DNA of 13,593 nt from an uncultured Ideonella sp. (GTDB taxonomy: Bacteria > Pseudomonadota > Gammaproteobacteria > Burkholderiales > Burkholderiaceae). Made by a program: the position numbers and the translations under genes. Under the pieces are notes generated by a model. It made no database searches, had not been told where the DNA came from, and was given only the letters and a program-made list of their open reading frames with translations. This document shows, piece after piece, positions 1 to 7,872 of this stretch. Where the stretch lies: positions 1-13,593 of the forward strand of contig CAMLGG010000145.1 in the NCBI GenBank assembly GCA_946479475.1. Reading direction: 5' to 3'. Within the stretch, counting starts at the first letter, position 1; every line of letters begins with the position of its first letter.

Positions 1-643
1 CGTTCGGCAGCGCCTGGACCGCCAGCGCCGCGGGTGCATCGGCCCGCAACATGGCCAGCACCTTGTCGGGAACGTCGTCGGCCGCGGGGGCCTGCTGCTG
101 CAAGCTCGCGACCGCCTCCGGCCGCGCGCCGTGGATCAGCTCGGGCGCGAGCCGCAGGGCGATGCGGCGCTCGACCTGCTCGAGGTTGGCGCGCGCCATC
201 TGGTGCGCCGGGTCCAGCGCCACTGCGCGGCCAAGCACCGTGGCCGCCTCGTCGTCCAGGCCGTCGAGGGCCAGCGCGTAGCCCAGGTTGTTGAGCAGCC
301 GGGCGTTGTCGGGCTGCAGCGCCACGGCCTGGCGGAACTGCTCGATGGCCTGGTCGAGGCGCTGGTGGCGCACGAACGCCACGCCGGTCGCGGTGTGCAG
401 GTCCGCATCGGCCGGATTGGCGGCGACGGCCCTGCGCCAGGCCTCCAGCGCCTGCGCGCTTCGGCCCTCGGCTTCGTACATGCGGGCGAGCGTCGCGTAG
501 CCGTTGCCTGCCGAGGCGCGGCTGGCGGCATCGACCGTGAGCACAGGCTCCACCTTCCAGGCCGGCGGCGGCGAGGCGCAGCCCATGACGAGCAGGGCAG
601 CGGCCGCCAGCGGCAGCATCGAGACGGCAAGGGCAGCGCGCAT
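1..643 (-). CDS. tadD: TadD, TPR lipoprotein of the Tad pilus (partial, cut by window edge)
   Basis: The frame is open from ATG at 643 to the left edge (214 codons, no stop), so the C-terminus is missing. The N-terminus is a signal peptide with a hydrophobic run and a lipobox-like VMGC (Cys22). Methionine at -2 is a little unusual, but lipidation is likely. Residues about 46-147 form three tetratricopeptide repeats; the clearest contains NNLGYALALDGLDDEA (118-133) followed by ALDP. TadD-family TPR lipoproteins act like pilotins or assembly factors for the Tad outer-membrane parts and are required for pilus assembly in Aggregatibacter. The start is supported by AAGGAG 7 nt upstream, which overlaps the tadC stop codon region; the gap from tadC is 11 nt, so the two are co-translated. 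The region after residue 165 is Ala/Gln-rich with no recognised domain. The identification rests on the TPR lipoprotein architecture plus its place directly after tadC. Confidence 0.9.
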   Translation of the reverse strand, partial: MRAALAVSMLPLAAAALLVMGCASPPPAWKVEPVLTVDAASRASAGNGYATLARMYEAEGRSAQALEAWRRAVAANPADADLHTATGVAFVRHQRLDQAIEQFRQAVALQPDNARLLNNLGYALALDGLDDEAATVLGRAVALDPAHQMARANLEQVERRIALRLAPELIHGARPEAVASLQQQAPAADDVPDKVLAMLRADAPAALAVQALPN

Positions 644-654
644 GGATCGCTCCT

Positions 655-1587
655 TCAACGCCCGCCGCCGAGCGTCGGCAGCAGCACGCGGTAGACCTGG
701 ATCATGGCCGGGCCCATCAGCACGACCATCAGCGAGGGGAAGATGCAGAAGATCAGCGGGAACAGCAGCTTCAGCGCGATCTTGGCGGCGGCCTCCTCGG
801 CCCTCTGCCGCCGGCGCGTGCGCAGCAGGTCCGACTGGATGCGCAGCGAGGCCGCGATGCTGGTGCCGAAGCGCTCGGCCTGGTTGATCATCGAGACGAA
901 GCCGTCGACCTCTTCCACGCCGGTGCGGATCGACAGGTTGCGCAGCGCGCGCTCGCGGTCGCCGCCGGCGCGCAGCTCCAGGTTCACCAGCCGCATCTCG
1001 TCGGCCAGGGCCGGGCTCTTGAACTGCATGTCCTCGGCCACGCGGACCATGGCCGCCTCGGTGCCGAGGCCGGCCTCGACGCAGATGGTCATCAGGTCCA
1101 GGGCGTCGGGGAAGTTCTCGAAGATCTCGCGCTGGCGCTTCTCGACGAGGCGGCCGAGCACGAGGTTGGGCAGGTAGTAGCCGATGGCCGCCGCCACGAG
1201 CAGCACCAGCAGCAGCTTGTTGCCCTTGAGCGAGGAGCCGCTGAGCGCGAAGGCCGCGAAGGCGACCAGCGGCAGGCCCAGCGTCAGCAGCGTCTTGATG
1301 CCGAAGAAGGCCGTCGGCGCCGACGGGTTGCGGATGCCGGCGTTGGCGAAGCGCAGCTTGACGCTCGAGCGCTCGAAGCCTTCCTCCGGTGCCGCGAGGT
1401 GGCTGATGGGGCGGGTGACTCGCGCCAGCTTCTCCAGCCAGCGTCCGCCGGGCGCCGGGGCATCGCCGGCCAGGGCCTGCAGGCGCTGCCTGGCAGGCTG
1501 TGGCCTGAGGGCCGTGGCGAGCCCGAGCACGAAGGCGGCCACCACCACGAAAACCGCGGCGAGGAAGCCGATCTGCATCAGGGTCAT
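655..1587 (-). CDS. tadC: TadC, inner-membrane platform protein of the Tad pilus
   Basis: A 310-residue polytopic membrane protein of the GspF/T2SSF family. One N-terminal membrane segment lies at about 5-26, two in the middle (about 96-115 and 124-145) and one near the C-terminus (about 272-296). The cytoplasmic T2SSF domain runs from about 155 to 270 and includes FPDALDLMTICVEAGL (159-174), the usual family signature. TadC pairs with TadB to form the base on which Flp subunits are extracted and polymerised by the TadA ATPase. The frame stays open upstream to an ATG at 1731, but that extension is only translated repeat DNA. ATG 1587 is chosen because GGAG (1595-1598) sits 7 nt before it and the hydrophobic start of the protein follows at once. 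The gene is separated from tadB by about 370 nt of repeats, unlike the tight spacing elsewhere, and is followed 11 nt later by tadD. Confidence 0.95.
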   Translation of the reverse strand: MTLMQIGFLAAVFVVVAAFVLGLATALRPQPARQRLQALAGDAPAPGGRWLEKLARVTRPISHLAAPEEGFERSSVKLRFANAGIRNPSAPTAFFGIKTLLTLGLPLVAFAAFALSGSSLKGNKLLLVLLVAAAIGYYLPNLVLGRLVEKRQREIFENFPDALDLMTICVEAGLGTEAAMVRVAEDMQFKSPALADEMRLVNLELRAGGDRERALRNLSIRTGVEEVDGFVSMINQAERFGTSIAASLRIQSDLLRTRRRQRAEEAAAKIALKLLFPLIFCIFPSLMVVLMGPAMIQVYRVLLPTLGGGR

Positions 1588-1594
1588 TTCAGTA

Positions 1595-1598
1595 CTCC
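1595..1598 (-). promoter_or_regulatory. Ribosome binding site fixing the tadC start
   Basis: GGAG on the minus strand, 7 nt before ATG 1587. It decides between this start and the upstream in-frame ATG at 1731, whose extension (11-residue repeats such as VRAEPVEACLA) is only the translation of the repeat cluster. Confidence 0.7.
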
Positions 1599-1614
1599 GG
1601 TGGCCGGTGTGTGG

Positions 1615-1919
1615 GGCTTCGACAGGCTCAGCCCGAACGGCGAGACAGGCTTCGACAGCCTCAGCCCGAACGGCGAGACAGGCTTCGACAGGCTCAGCCC
1701 GAACGGAGATGTGGTGCCGAAGCCGAACCATTCCCGTCCGTTCGCCCTGAGCTTGTCGAAGGGCCCATGCCGCAAGGGCTTCGACAGGCTCAGCCCGAAC
1801 GGCGAAGAAGGCTTCGACAGGTTCAGCCCGAACGGGGAGGGGGTGGCCGGGCGCGACGAACGACCAACGCTCCGTTCGCCCTGAGCTTGTCGAAGGGCCC
1901 GCAGGCTCAGCCCGAACGG
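1615..1919. repeat. Cluster of eight short interspersed repeats between tadB and tadC
   Basis: The roughly 370-nt gap between tadB and tadC holds no gene. It contains eight copies of a 26-nt repeat with core TTCGACAGGCTCAGCCCGAA, preceded by GGC and followed by CGG. Copies in plus orientation lie at 1615-1640, 1648-1673, 1681-1706, 1777-1802, 1810-1835 and 1902-1919 (the last lacks its 5' part). Inverted copies lie at 1738-1763 and 1872-1897. Neighbouring direct copies recur at exactly 33 nt (three in tandem, then two), so they give 11-residue repeats when translated. The plus-oriented core can fold as an imperfect hairpin (TTCG with CGAA, GGC with GCC, loop TCA). Both inverted copies carry a variant with AAGCTCAGGG in place of GGCTCAGCCC, read on the minus strand. 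Repeats of this kind are, to my recollection, scattered through many Burkholderiales genomes. Their function is unknown. Placed inside an operon, they may affect mRNA stability or tadC-tadD expression (inference). Confidence 0.93.
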
Positions 1920-1957
1920 CGAAGAGGACCTGGACATGCGCACGACCGCCACCTCGC

Positions 1958-2926
1958 CTAGACCCGGATCCGCACGATGCTGCGCATCCACAGGATGCCC
2001 AGCACCATCATGAACAGCGCCACGCCCACCATCCGCAGGCCCAGCGGGTCCGTCCAGAGCACCGACAGGAACTTCGGGTTGACCAGGTTCACCATCAGCG
2101 CCACGCCGAAGGGCAGGGCGACCAGGATGCGGGCCGACAGCCGCCCCTCCGCAGAGAGCGTGCGCACTTCGCCCAGCAGCTTCAGCCGGGCGCGCACGAT
2201 GCTGCTGATGTTGTCCAGCAGCTCGGCCAGGTTGCCGCCGGATTCGCGCTGGATCATCACCGCCACCGCGAAGTAGCGGACGTCGGAAAGCGGCACCCGC
2301 TGGGCCAGGTTCTCCAGCGCGTCGGGCGCCGGCACGCCGTAGTTCAGCTCGTCCGACAGGATGCGGAAGTCCCGCCCCATCGGCTCGGCCATCTCGTCGC
2401 CCACCATGCGGATGGCCGTGGGGAAGGAGTGGCCGGCTCGCATGGCGCGCGCCATCAGGTCCAGCGCCTCGGGGAACAGGTACTCGAAACGCGCGACGCG
2501 CTTGGCCCGCTGCGCCGAGAGCTGCCACCACGGCAGCGCCGCCAGCGCCAGCCCCAGCGCCCAGCCCAGCACGGCCGGCCGGCCGAGCAACGGCGGCAGG
2601 ACCAGCCCGGCGAAGCCCAGCCCCGCCGACAGCAGGATCACCTCGACCGCCGACACGCTCTTGCCCGAGGACTGCACCCAGCGCGAAAGCCTCGTGCCGC
2701 CGGCGGTGCCGTCCAGCAGGTCCTGCAGCCAGCCCATGCGCCGGCGCTCCTGCACCCGCTCCAGCGAGACCTCGGTGCGCGACTCCCCGCGCAGCGACGC
2801 CAGCCGGTCGGCGATGCGCTTGGCCTGCGGGCTGCGATTGCTCGCCCAGAGGTTGTACAGGCCCTCGAGCGTGAGCACGACGGCCAGGAAGCCCAGCACG
2901 GCAAAAAGGGCGAAGGTCGGGTCCAT
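1958..2926 (-). CDS. tadB: TadB, inner-membrane platform protein of the Tad pilus
   Basis: A 322-residue GspF/T2SSF-family membrane protein. Membrane segments lie at about 5-25, 94-113, 117-134, 265-285 and 297-315. The T2SSF domain spans about 150-275 and contains FPEALDLMARAMRAGHSF (151-168) and the conserved RESGGNLAELLDNIS stretch (227-241). TadB is the partner of TadC in the inner-membrane platform that couples the TadA motor to pilus growth. The start ATG at 2926 is preceded by GAAGGGA, and the gap to the cpaF stop is 11 nt, so translation is probably coupled. Length and topology are normal for the family. TadB is distinguished from TadC by gene order (directly after tadA/cpaF) and by its longer N-terminal cytoplasmic stretch. 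Confidence 0.96.
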   Translation of the reverse strand: MDPTFALFAVLGFLAVVLTLEGLYNLWASNRSPQAKRIADRLASLRGESRTEVSLERVQERRRMGWLQDLLDGTAGGTRLSRWVQSSGKSVSAVEVILLSAGLGFAGLVLPPLLGRPAVLGWALGLALAALPWWQLSAQRAKRVARFEYLFPEALDLMARAMRAGHSFPTAIRMVGDEMAEPMGRDFRILSDELNYGVPAPDALENLAQRVPLSDVRYFAVAVMIQRESGGNLAELLDNISSIVRARLKLLGEVRTLSAEGRLSARILVALPFGVALMVNLVNPKFLSVLWTDPLGLRMVGVALFMMVLGILWMRSIVRIRV

Positions 2927-2937
2927 CTGCTTTCCCT

Positions 2938-4293
2938 TCAGACCGCCACGCGTTGCGGCACGAAGATGCTCTCGGGGACCATGACGCCGTGTGTCACCAG
3001 CCGGTCCCAGAAGCGCGGCCGGATGCCGGTGGCGGCGAAGTAGCCCTGCACGGCGCCGTCCGGCCCCACGCCGGTCTGCCTGAAGGCGAAGATCTCCTGC
3101 ATGGAGACGGTGTCGCCTTCCATGCCGGTGACCTCCTGGATGCTGGTGATCTTGCGGGTGCCGTCGGTCAGGCGGTTGGCCTGCACGATCACGCCGATGG
3201 CGGACGCCACCTGCGAGCGCGCCGCGCGCGGCGGCAGGTCCACGCCGGCCATCGCGATCATGCTTTCCAGCCGGGCCAGGGCATCGCGCGGCGTGTTGGC
3301 GTGGATGGTCGTCATCGAGCCCTCGTGGCCGGTGTTCATCGCCTGCAGCATGTCCAGCGCCTCGGGGCCGCGGGTCTCGCCGAGGATGATCCGGTCGGGC
3401 CGCATCCGCAGCGCATTGCGCACCAGCGCGCGCTGGGTCACCTCGCCTCGGCCCTCGACGTTGGCGGGCCGCGTCTCGAGCCTCACCACGTGGGGCTGCT
3501 GCAGCTGCAGCTCGGCCGCGTCCTCGATCGTCACGATGCGCTCGCGGCCGGGGATGTAGCTGCTGAGGATGTTCAGCAGCGTGGTCTTGCCGGAGCCTGT
3601 GCCGCCGGAGATCAGGATGTTGATCTTGGCCTCGGCCAGCGCGCCGAGGAACTGCGACATCGGATCCGACATCGACTTGAAGCCGATCAGGTCCGTCATC
3701 TTCAGCGGCGTGGCGGCGAAGCGCCGGATCGACAGGATCGGCCCGTCCACCGCCAGCGGCGGGATGATCGCGTTCACCCGCGAGCCGTCGGGCAGCCGGG
3801 CATCGACCATCGGGCTCGATTCGTCCACGCGCCGGCCTATGCGAGAGACGATCTTGTCGATGATCTTCATCAGGTGGTCGTCGTCGACGAAGGTCACGTC
3901 GGTGATCTCGAGCTTGCCCCGGCGTTCGACGTACACCTGCTTGTAGGTGTTGACCAGGATGTCCGAGACGCTCGGGTCGGCCAGCAGCGGCTCCAGCGGG
4001 CCGTAGCCCAGCATCTCGTACTGGATGTCGCGGACCAGGTTGCGGCGCTCGGTCGCGTTGAGGATCAGGTTCTCCTCGATCAGCAGCCGCTCGACCATCT
4101 GCCGCAGCTCGTCGCGCAGGCGCTCGGGCGTCAGGCTGTCCATCGCCTCCAGGTCGATGCGCGCCAGCAGCGCCTGGTGGATGCGCGACTTGGTGGCCTG
4201 GTAGCCGCGCGCCGAAAGGGCCGCTTCTTCAGCCGACTCGGCAGGCGCCGCGTAACCCGATGCCGCCGCTTCCAGGCGTTCCCTCAAGCTCAT
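2938..4293 (-). CDS. cpaF: TadA/CpaF, secretion ATPase (motor) of the Tad pilus
   Basis: A 451-residue type II/IV secretion ATPase (VirB11/PulE-like, CpaF branch) that hydrolyses ATP in the cytoplasm to drive Flp pilus assembly on TadB/TadC. All catalytic boxes are visible: Walker A GGTGSGKT (230-237), Asp box with IEDAAEL (256-262), Walker B region RIILGETRG (301-309) with the catalytic glutamate at 306, and His box [18 protein letters not shown] (322-339). The N-terminal domain (about 80-200) contains the CpaF-typical [20 protein letters not shown] (96-115). The start ATG 4293 overlaps the cpaE stop as ATGA and has GGGAG upstream, so translation is coupled to cpaE. Length and motifs are complete, and nothing suggests loss of activity. 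Confidence 0.98.
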   Translation of the reverse strand: MSLRERLEAAASGYAAPAESAEEAALSARGYQATKSRIHQALLARIDLEAMDSLTPERLRDELRQMVERLLIEENLILNATERRNLVRDIQYEMLGYGPLEPLLADPSVSDILVNTYKQVYVERRGKLEITDVTFVDDDHLMKIIDKIVSRIGRRVDESSPMVDARLPDGSRVNAIIPPLAVDGPILSIRRFAATPLKMTDLIGFKSMSDPMSQFLGALAEAKINILISGGTGSGKTTLLNILSSYIPGRERIVTIEDAAELQLQQPHVVRLETRPANVEGRGEVTQRALVRNALRMRPDRIILGETRGPEALDMLQAMNTGHEGSMTTIHANTPRDALARLESMIAMAGVDLPPRAARSQVASAIGVIVQANRLTDGTRKITSIQEVTGMEGDTVSMQEIFAFRQTGVGPDGAVQGYFAATGIRPRFWDRLVTHGVMVPESIFVPQRVAV

Positions 4294-5492
4294 GCTTCAC
4301 TCCCTTTGGACCGGCCGGCGGATCCGCCGCGCATCAGGTTCGACAACCAGCTTCCGCGGCTCCTGGAGACTTCCGGGGCCAGCTGGGCCGCGAACTCGCG
4401 CAGCGCCTTGGTGATGGGGCTGTTGGGCGCGATGCGGTCCACCGGCGTACCCTGGTTCACCGAGGCGGCCACCGCCTGGTACTGGTTGGGCAGCACCACC
4501 AGGTCCTGCACGCCGAGCGTCTGCCGCAGGTCCGCCAAGGTGAGCTGGCTGTCCTTCTCGTGGCGGTTGACCACCCAGTGGATCTTTCGCGCGGGGTAGT
4601 CCAGCGAGCGGAAGACATCCCGCAGGCGCTTGCCGTCGCGGATGAAGGGCAGGGTGAGCTGCAGCACCGCGTAGACGCCGTCGCTGGTGTCCAGCGCCTG
4701 CAGCGTCACCGCGCTCAGCGAGCGGCCGGCGTCGACGATGACGAAGTCGAAGCACTCGCGCGCCAGCTTCAGGATGGCCTGCACGTGATCCGGCTGCACC
4801 TCGGCGGCCGCAGCGGGGTCTTCCGGCGCCGCCAGCACCCACAGGCCGGGCGCGGCCTTGAGCATCGCGGCCATCAGCAGGTCGCGGTCCATGCGGCCGA
4901 TGTTGCGGGCCACCTCGGCCACGTGGCTGGTGGGCGTCTCGCTGCTGACGAACAGCGCCGCGTCGCCGAACTGCAGGTTCAGGTCGATCAGCGCCACGCG
5001 GCGCTCGCCGTGGGCCGCCAGCACGTGGGCCAGGTTGGCGGCCAGGAAGGTGGCGCCGCTGCCGCCCTTGCAGGAGATGAAGGACAGCACCTGCCCCTGC
5101 TTGACTTCGGCCGGCACCGCCGCGGCGGCGGTGCGCTTGCGCATCAGGCGGCCCACCGAGGCGGCGATCGCGCTGTCCAGCGCCGGCGCGGGCAGCACCT
5201 CGCGCACGCCGGCCCGCATCATCCGCATCAGCACGTTCGGCTGCAGGTCGGAGCTGACGAGGACGTAGTCGATCTCCGGGTGGTTGCTGGCCAGGGCCTC
5301 CAGCGCGTCCAGGTCCTCCGGGCCGGTCGTCTCGGCCAGCACCAGGTCGGGCCGGATGCCGTTGACGAGCACGTTGACGTGGCGCAGCTGCTGCGTGTGG
5401 GCCTCCACCACCGGGGCGGGCGAGAGCGTCGCCAGGGCCTGGGCCCAGGCCTCGGCGTTGACGACGCGGGGGGTGATGATCTTGATCTTCAT
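4290..5492 (-). CDS. cpaE: TadZ/CpaE, ParA/MinD-like pilus localisation ATPase
   Basis: A 400-residue protein with two parts. An N-terminal receiver-like fold (about 1-115) resembles response regulators but has no clear phospho-acceptor context. A ParA/MinD-type NTPase domain follows (about 134-370). The P-loop is KGGSGAT (142-148): the signature lysine at the start of the deviant Walker A is present, but the usual GKT lysine is alanine. This substitution is typical of TadZ/CpaE proteins and suggests weak or no hydrolysis. A second nucleotide-site motif is [10 protein letters not shown] (251-260). TadZ/CpaE proteins go to a cell pole and recruit the Tad machinery. The gene follows the second TadE-like gene by 13 nt and overlaps cpaF by ATGA. 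The Shine-Dalgarno is only AAGG at a long spacing, consistent with coupling to the upstream gene. Confidence 0.95.
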   Translation of the reverse strand: MKIKIITPRVVNAEAWAQALATLSPAPVVEAHTQQLRHVNVLVNGIRPDLVLAETTGPEDLDALEALASNHPEIDYVLVSSDLQPNVLMRMMRAGVREVLPAPALDSAIAASVGRLMRKRTAAAAVPAEVKQGQVLSFISCKGGSGATFLAANLAHVLAAHGERRVALIDLNLQFGDAALFVSSETPTSHVAEVARNIGRMDRDLLMAAMLKAAPGLWVLAAPEDPAAAAEVQPDHVQAILKLARECFDFVIVDAGRSLSAVTLQALDTSDGVYAVLQLTLPFIRDGKRLRDVFRSLDYPARKIHWVVNRHEKDSQLTLADLRQTLGVQDLVVLPNQYQAVAASVNQGTPVDRIAPNSPITKALREFAAQLAPEVSRSRGSWLSNLMRGGSAGRSKGSEA

Positions 5493-5505
5493 GGAGCGAT
5501 CGCCT

Positions 5506-5943
5506 TCATGAGCACACCGCGTTGCCGGAGCTCTGCATGTGCTCGCGCGGCAGCGTGGTGGTGAAGGCGGGCAGGTCGAGAGTCAACGGCATGAAAGGGA
5601 TGATGGCGTCGTACTCGTAGCCCGTGAGCGAGACCCGCACCGCCTTGCAGGTCGAAACCGTGCAGGTGTTGTCGGCCGCGGGCGGATTGAGGTAGTCGAT
5701 GACGATGTTGGAGTTCTGCAGGGCCGGCAGGCGCTCCCTCATGCGCGTCTTGATGTTCGGTTCGTTGAGGTCGCACACCACCGCCAGGCGGGCGCCCAGG
5801 CGGGTCGCCTCGGTGGCCGCATTCCACGTCCACAGCAGCCGGCCCATCTCGACCACGCCGAGCAGCAGGGTGAAGAAGACGGTGCAGACGAGGGCGAACT
5901 CCACCGCCGCCACGCCTCGCTGCCGGGCCGCCTGTCGCTTCAT
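5506..5943 (-). CDS. TadE/TadF-like minor pseudopilin (second of two)
   Basis: A 145-residue protein with a short basic leader ending in RQRG, then VAAVEFALV and a hydrophobic helix (about 11-32). This gives the prepilin cleavage pattern G/XXXXE, with cleavage predicted between Gly10 and Val11 and glutamate at mature position 5. The remaining part is periplasmic, with cysteines at 57, 94, 99 and 144, and includes SLTGYEYD (105-112), a motif shared with the preceding gene. TadE and TadF are minor pseudopilins processed by the TadV peptidase and needed for pilus biogenesis. The ATG at 5943 overlaps the stop of the upstream TadE gene as ATGA. The frame extends further upstream, but that part lies inside the neighbouring gene and lacks the leader. 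It is probably the TadF counterpart; which copy is E or F cannot be settled from sequence alone. Confidence 0.9.
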   Translation of the reverse strand: MKRQAARQRGVAAVEFALVCTVFFTLLLGVVEMGRLLWTWNAATEATRLGARLAVVCDLNEPNIKTRMRERLPALQNSNIVIDYLNPPAADNTCTVSTCKAVRVSLTGYEYDAIIPFMPLTLDLPAFTTTLPREHMQSSGNAVCS

Positions 5944-6410
5944 AGCTGGGCCCTCAGCAAGGCGGTGATGCCGTTGAAGTCCAGGTCCGGGATCACGTAG
6001 GTCACGGCCGAGAAGAACTCGTAGCCCTGGATGCTCACCGAGACCAGGTTGATCACGCCCGCGCCGGTGGGCTGGGCGAGGTGGGTCGAGGGGCAGGAGA
6101 TCGCGTCGCAGAGCACCACCATCGTGCTGTCCAGGCCTGGCGCGACGGCCGTGCCCGAGCAATCGAGGTTGCCGTAGATGGCCAGGCAGGTCGCCTCGGC
6201 CTGGATGGCGGTGTCGCCGGGGCCGTGCTGCGAAAGATGCCGGGCCGCGTCGCGCACCGTCTTGGCCAGCGAGTTGTAGGTGTAGATCGCCCGGCCCAGC
6301 TCGCTCGCGCCGAAGGCCATGGCCAGCAGGATCGGCAGCACGAGCGCGAACTCCACCAGCGCGCCGCCGCGGTGGCGGCTCGTGGTGCGGGTGGGGTGGA
6401 GCAGGCGCAT
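5940..6410 (-). CDS. tadE: TadE-like minor pseudopilin (first of two)
   Basis: A 156-residue TadE-family pseudopilin. The basic leader ends in SRHRG, followed by GALVEFALVLPILL. Cleavage is predicted between Gly15 and Gly16, placing glutamate (Glu20) at mature position 5. One hydrophobic helix (about 16-36) anchors the protein; its continuation with YNSLAKTVRDAARHLS (45-60) is the usual TadE pattern. Cysteines at 75, 84, 101 and 106 lie in the periplasmic part. The motif VSIQGYEFF (125-133) recurs in the next gene, so the pair probably arose by duplication. The gene lies 13 nt after tadG and overlaps the next gene by ATGA. The Shine-Dalgarno is weak (GAGGG about 10 nt upstream), so translation may rely on coupling from tadG. 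Confidence 0.92.
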   Translation of the reverse strand: MRLLHPTRTTSRHRGGALVEFALVLPILLAMAFGASELGRAIYTYNSLAKTVRDAARHLSQHGPGDTAIQAEATCLAIYGNLDCSGTAVAPGLDSTMVVLCDAISCPSTHLAQPTGAGVINLVSVSIQGYEFFSAVTYVIPDLDFNGITALLRAQL

Positions 6411-6423
6411 GGTCGTCAGGCCC

Positions 6424-7734
6424 TCACTGCACCAGCGAGGGCACCAGCGGACCCTGGGCGCTGTCGTCGCCGGTGATGCCGGAGCTCGCGCAGGGGCTGC
6501 CCGGGGTCTTGGCCAGGCCGAGGTACTCGAAGTGCGTGTTGACGTTGCCGCCCGACTCCTTTCGGTAGGTGTCCAGCAGCAGCACGCAGCCGTAGGCGCG
6601 GATCGGCGCGTACTGGCCGCCGCCCTGGAAGTTCGTGCAGTCGACCATGGGCACGACGACCAGCCGGCGGTCGGCGCCGCTGTCGGTGTGCTGGGCGACT
6701 GTGCTGTTGTGGTACGGGTTCGAGTAGAACCCGGCCTGGGTGCTCAAATGGGAGTTGCGCGCCGCCTTGAAGTTCGGGTTCCCGCTGACGTCGGTGCCCG
6801 CATAGGCATCCTTGCGCGAAGCCCAGGTGGTCCCGTCGTAGGCCTGGCCGGTGTAGTCCGGCGGCGCATCGGTGATGTTGGGATTGCCGCCGCCATCCTT
6901 GTAGACGCCGAAGCGCGAGTTGAAGGCGCCTTCCATCTTGCTGACGTTGCCGTTCTGGCCCACGCAGCCCGGCGGCGTGTTGGCGCCGGTCTTGGGGCAG
7001 GAGCCGGTGATGGGCGCCGGCAGGCTGCATTGCCCGGTGCCCTTCATCACGCAGGCGATCTCGTTGGCGCCGCCGCCGGGGCAGCCCGGCGTGGTGCTGT
7101 TCGGGTCGAAGTCCAGCCAGCGGAAGTTGCCGGTGTAGTTCGCGTTGCCGCCGCTCTCCTTGAAATCGACGCCGTACCAGGTGCCCTTCACGTAGCCGTA
7201 CTCGGGCGGCGAGCCTCCCGTCTGCGTGCACAACCCCATCGGCACCGCGCAGTTCGATTGCGAGGGCGCCAGCGTGGCGGTGGCCATGGCCTTGACCGTC
7301 TGGTCGCCGAAGCCCATCACCTGCATCAGGTAGGGCGTGATGCCGGTGCGCTGCAGGGTGCAGCGCACGTACTTCGAACTGCCGCTCGGGTTGCTCACCG
7401 CCTTGATCCACGGCCCGTTCAGCGAGGTGGCGAACTCGACCGTGATGTCGGCGGTGGCGATGTTGCTGTTCTGGAAGTCCACCTTGTTGCGGGCGCCCAC
7501 CGTCTGGCCGGCTGCATCCGCCTCGACGAAGGACGCCTGGCTGATCGCCGGCGAGCCGGTGAGGTTGTAGCTCGCGGCCAGGGCGCAGCCGTCGGAGGCG
7601 TTCTGCAGCTCGGTCTTGGTGAGGTAGAGGTGCCCGCCGTCGATGGCCAGGCCGACCATGCCGGCCAGCACCACGATGGTCAGGCCGACCACCACCGCCA
7701 CCGCGCCGCGCTGCTTCTTCAGGCAATGCCTCAT
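6424..7734 (-). CDS. tadG: TadG-like pilus assembly protein, cysteine-rich, without a von Willebrand domain
   Basis: A 436-residue protein that begins like TadG proteins: the basic leader MRHCLKKQRG, then a hydrophobic helix from residue 11 to about 31, then a conserved DGGHLYLTKTELQNASDGCA stretch (32-51). It lacks the glutamate at +5 seen in the TadE-type proteins. The remaining roughly 400 residues are exported and rich in Gly, Asn, Thr and Pro, with 12 cysteines (50, 125, 162, 169, 218, 228, 236, 246, 257, 366, 383, 415). No MIDAS motif (DxSxS) was seen, so the von Willebrand domain found in some TadG proteins is absent. The motif KESGGN-x-N followed by F-x-[WY]-L occurs twice (192-207 and 392-406), which suggests an internally duplicated fold. 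Predicted role: membrane-anchored component of the pilus machine or a tip/adhesive element (inference). GAGGAG lies 6 nt before the ATG. Confidence 0.85.
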   Translation of the reverse strand: MRHCLKKQRGAVAVVVGLTIVVLAGMVGLAIDGGHLYLTKTELQNASDGCALAASYNLTGSPAISQASFVEADAAGQTVGARNKVDFQNSNIATADITVEFATSLNGPWIKAVSNPSGSSKYVRCTLQRTGITPYLMQVMGFGDQTVKAMATATLAPSQSNCAVPMGLCTQTGGSPPEYGYVKGTWYGVDFKESGGNANYTGNFRWLDFDPNSTTPGCPGGGANEIACVMKGTGQCSLPAPITGSCPKTGANTPPGCVGQNGNVSKMEGAFNSRFGVYKDGGGNPNITDAPPDYTGQAYDGTTWASRKDAYAGTDVSGNPNFKAARNSHLSTQAGFYSNPYHNSTVAQHTDSGADRRLVVVPMVDCTNFQGGGQYAPIRAYGCVLLLDTYRKESGGNVNTHFEYLGLAKTPGSPCASSGITGDDSAQGPLVPSLVQ

Positions 7735-7761
7735 GGCCGTCTCCTCACGTGCTCACTGGAG

Positions 7762-7801
7762 CCCCTCGCCCGACGAGTACGTCGGCCGATCCCCCGAGGG
7801 G
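7762..7801 (-). promoter_or_regulatory. Two-tier hairpin in the spacer before tadG
   Basis: The 138-nt spacer between the small lipoprotein gene and tadG contains an outer inverted repeat CCCCTCG/CGAGGGG (7762-7768 and 7795-7801) enclosing a perfect CCGACG-AGTA-CGTCGG stem-loop (7770-7785). A further GGGCCG/CGGCCC pair lies upstream in the transcript. No T-run follows on the minus strand, so a classical intrinsic terminator is unlikely. A processing site, stability element or attenuator that adjusts tadG expression is possible (inference). Confidence 0.5.
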
Positions 7802-7872
7802 ATGCGGGCCGGCTTGGGAGCGGCCCTGCGCTCGGCCCGCCAATAGGGGGTTGACCAGGATGTCTCACTGCA

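Noticed and set aside
1615..1919. A CRISPR-like array
   Set aside because: The repeats are separated by only about 7 nt where tandem, occur in both orientations, and have no unique spacers of CRISPR length and no cas genes nearby.
1584..2531. A minus-strand frame reading through the repeat cluster and into tadB in another frame
   Set aside because: Its N-terminal part is an out-of-frame reading of tadB, and its C-terminal part (PFGLSLSKP-like repeats) is the translation of the repeats.
5506..6162. A 218-residue version of the second TadE-like gene starting at 6162
   Set aside because: The first 73 residues overlap tadE out of frame and lack the family leader; ATG 5943 gives a proper leader and an ATGA overlap.
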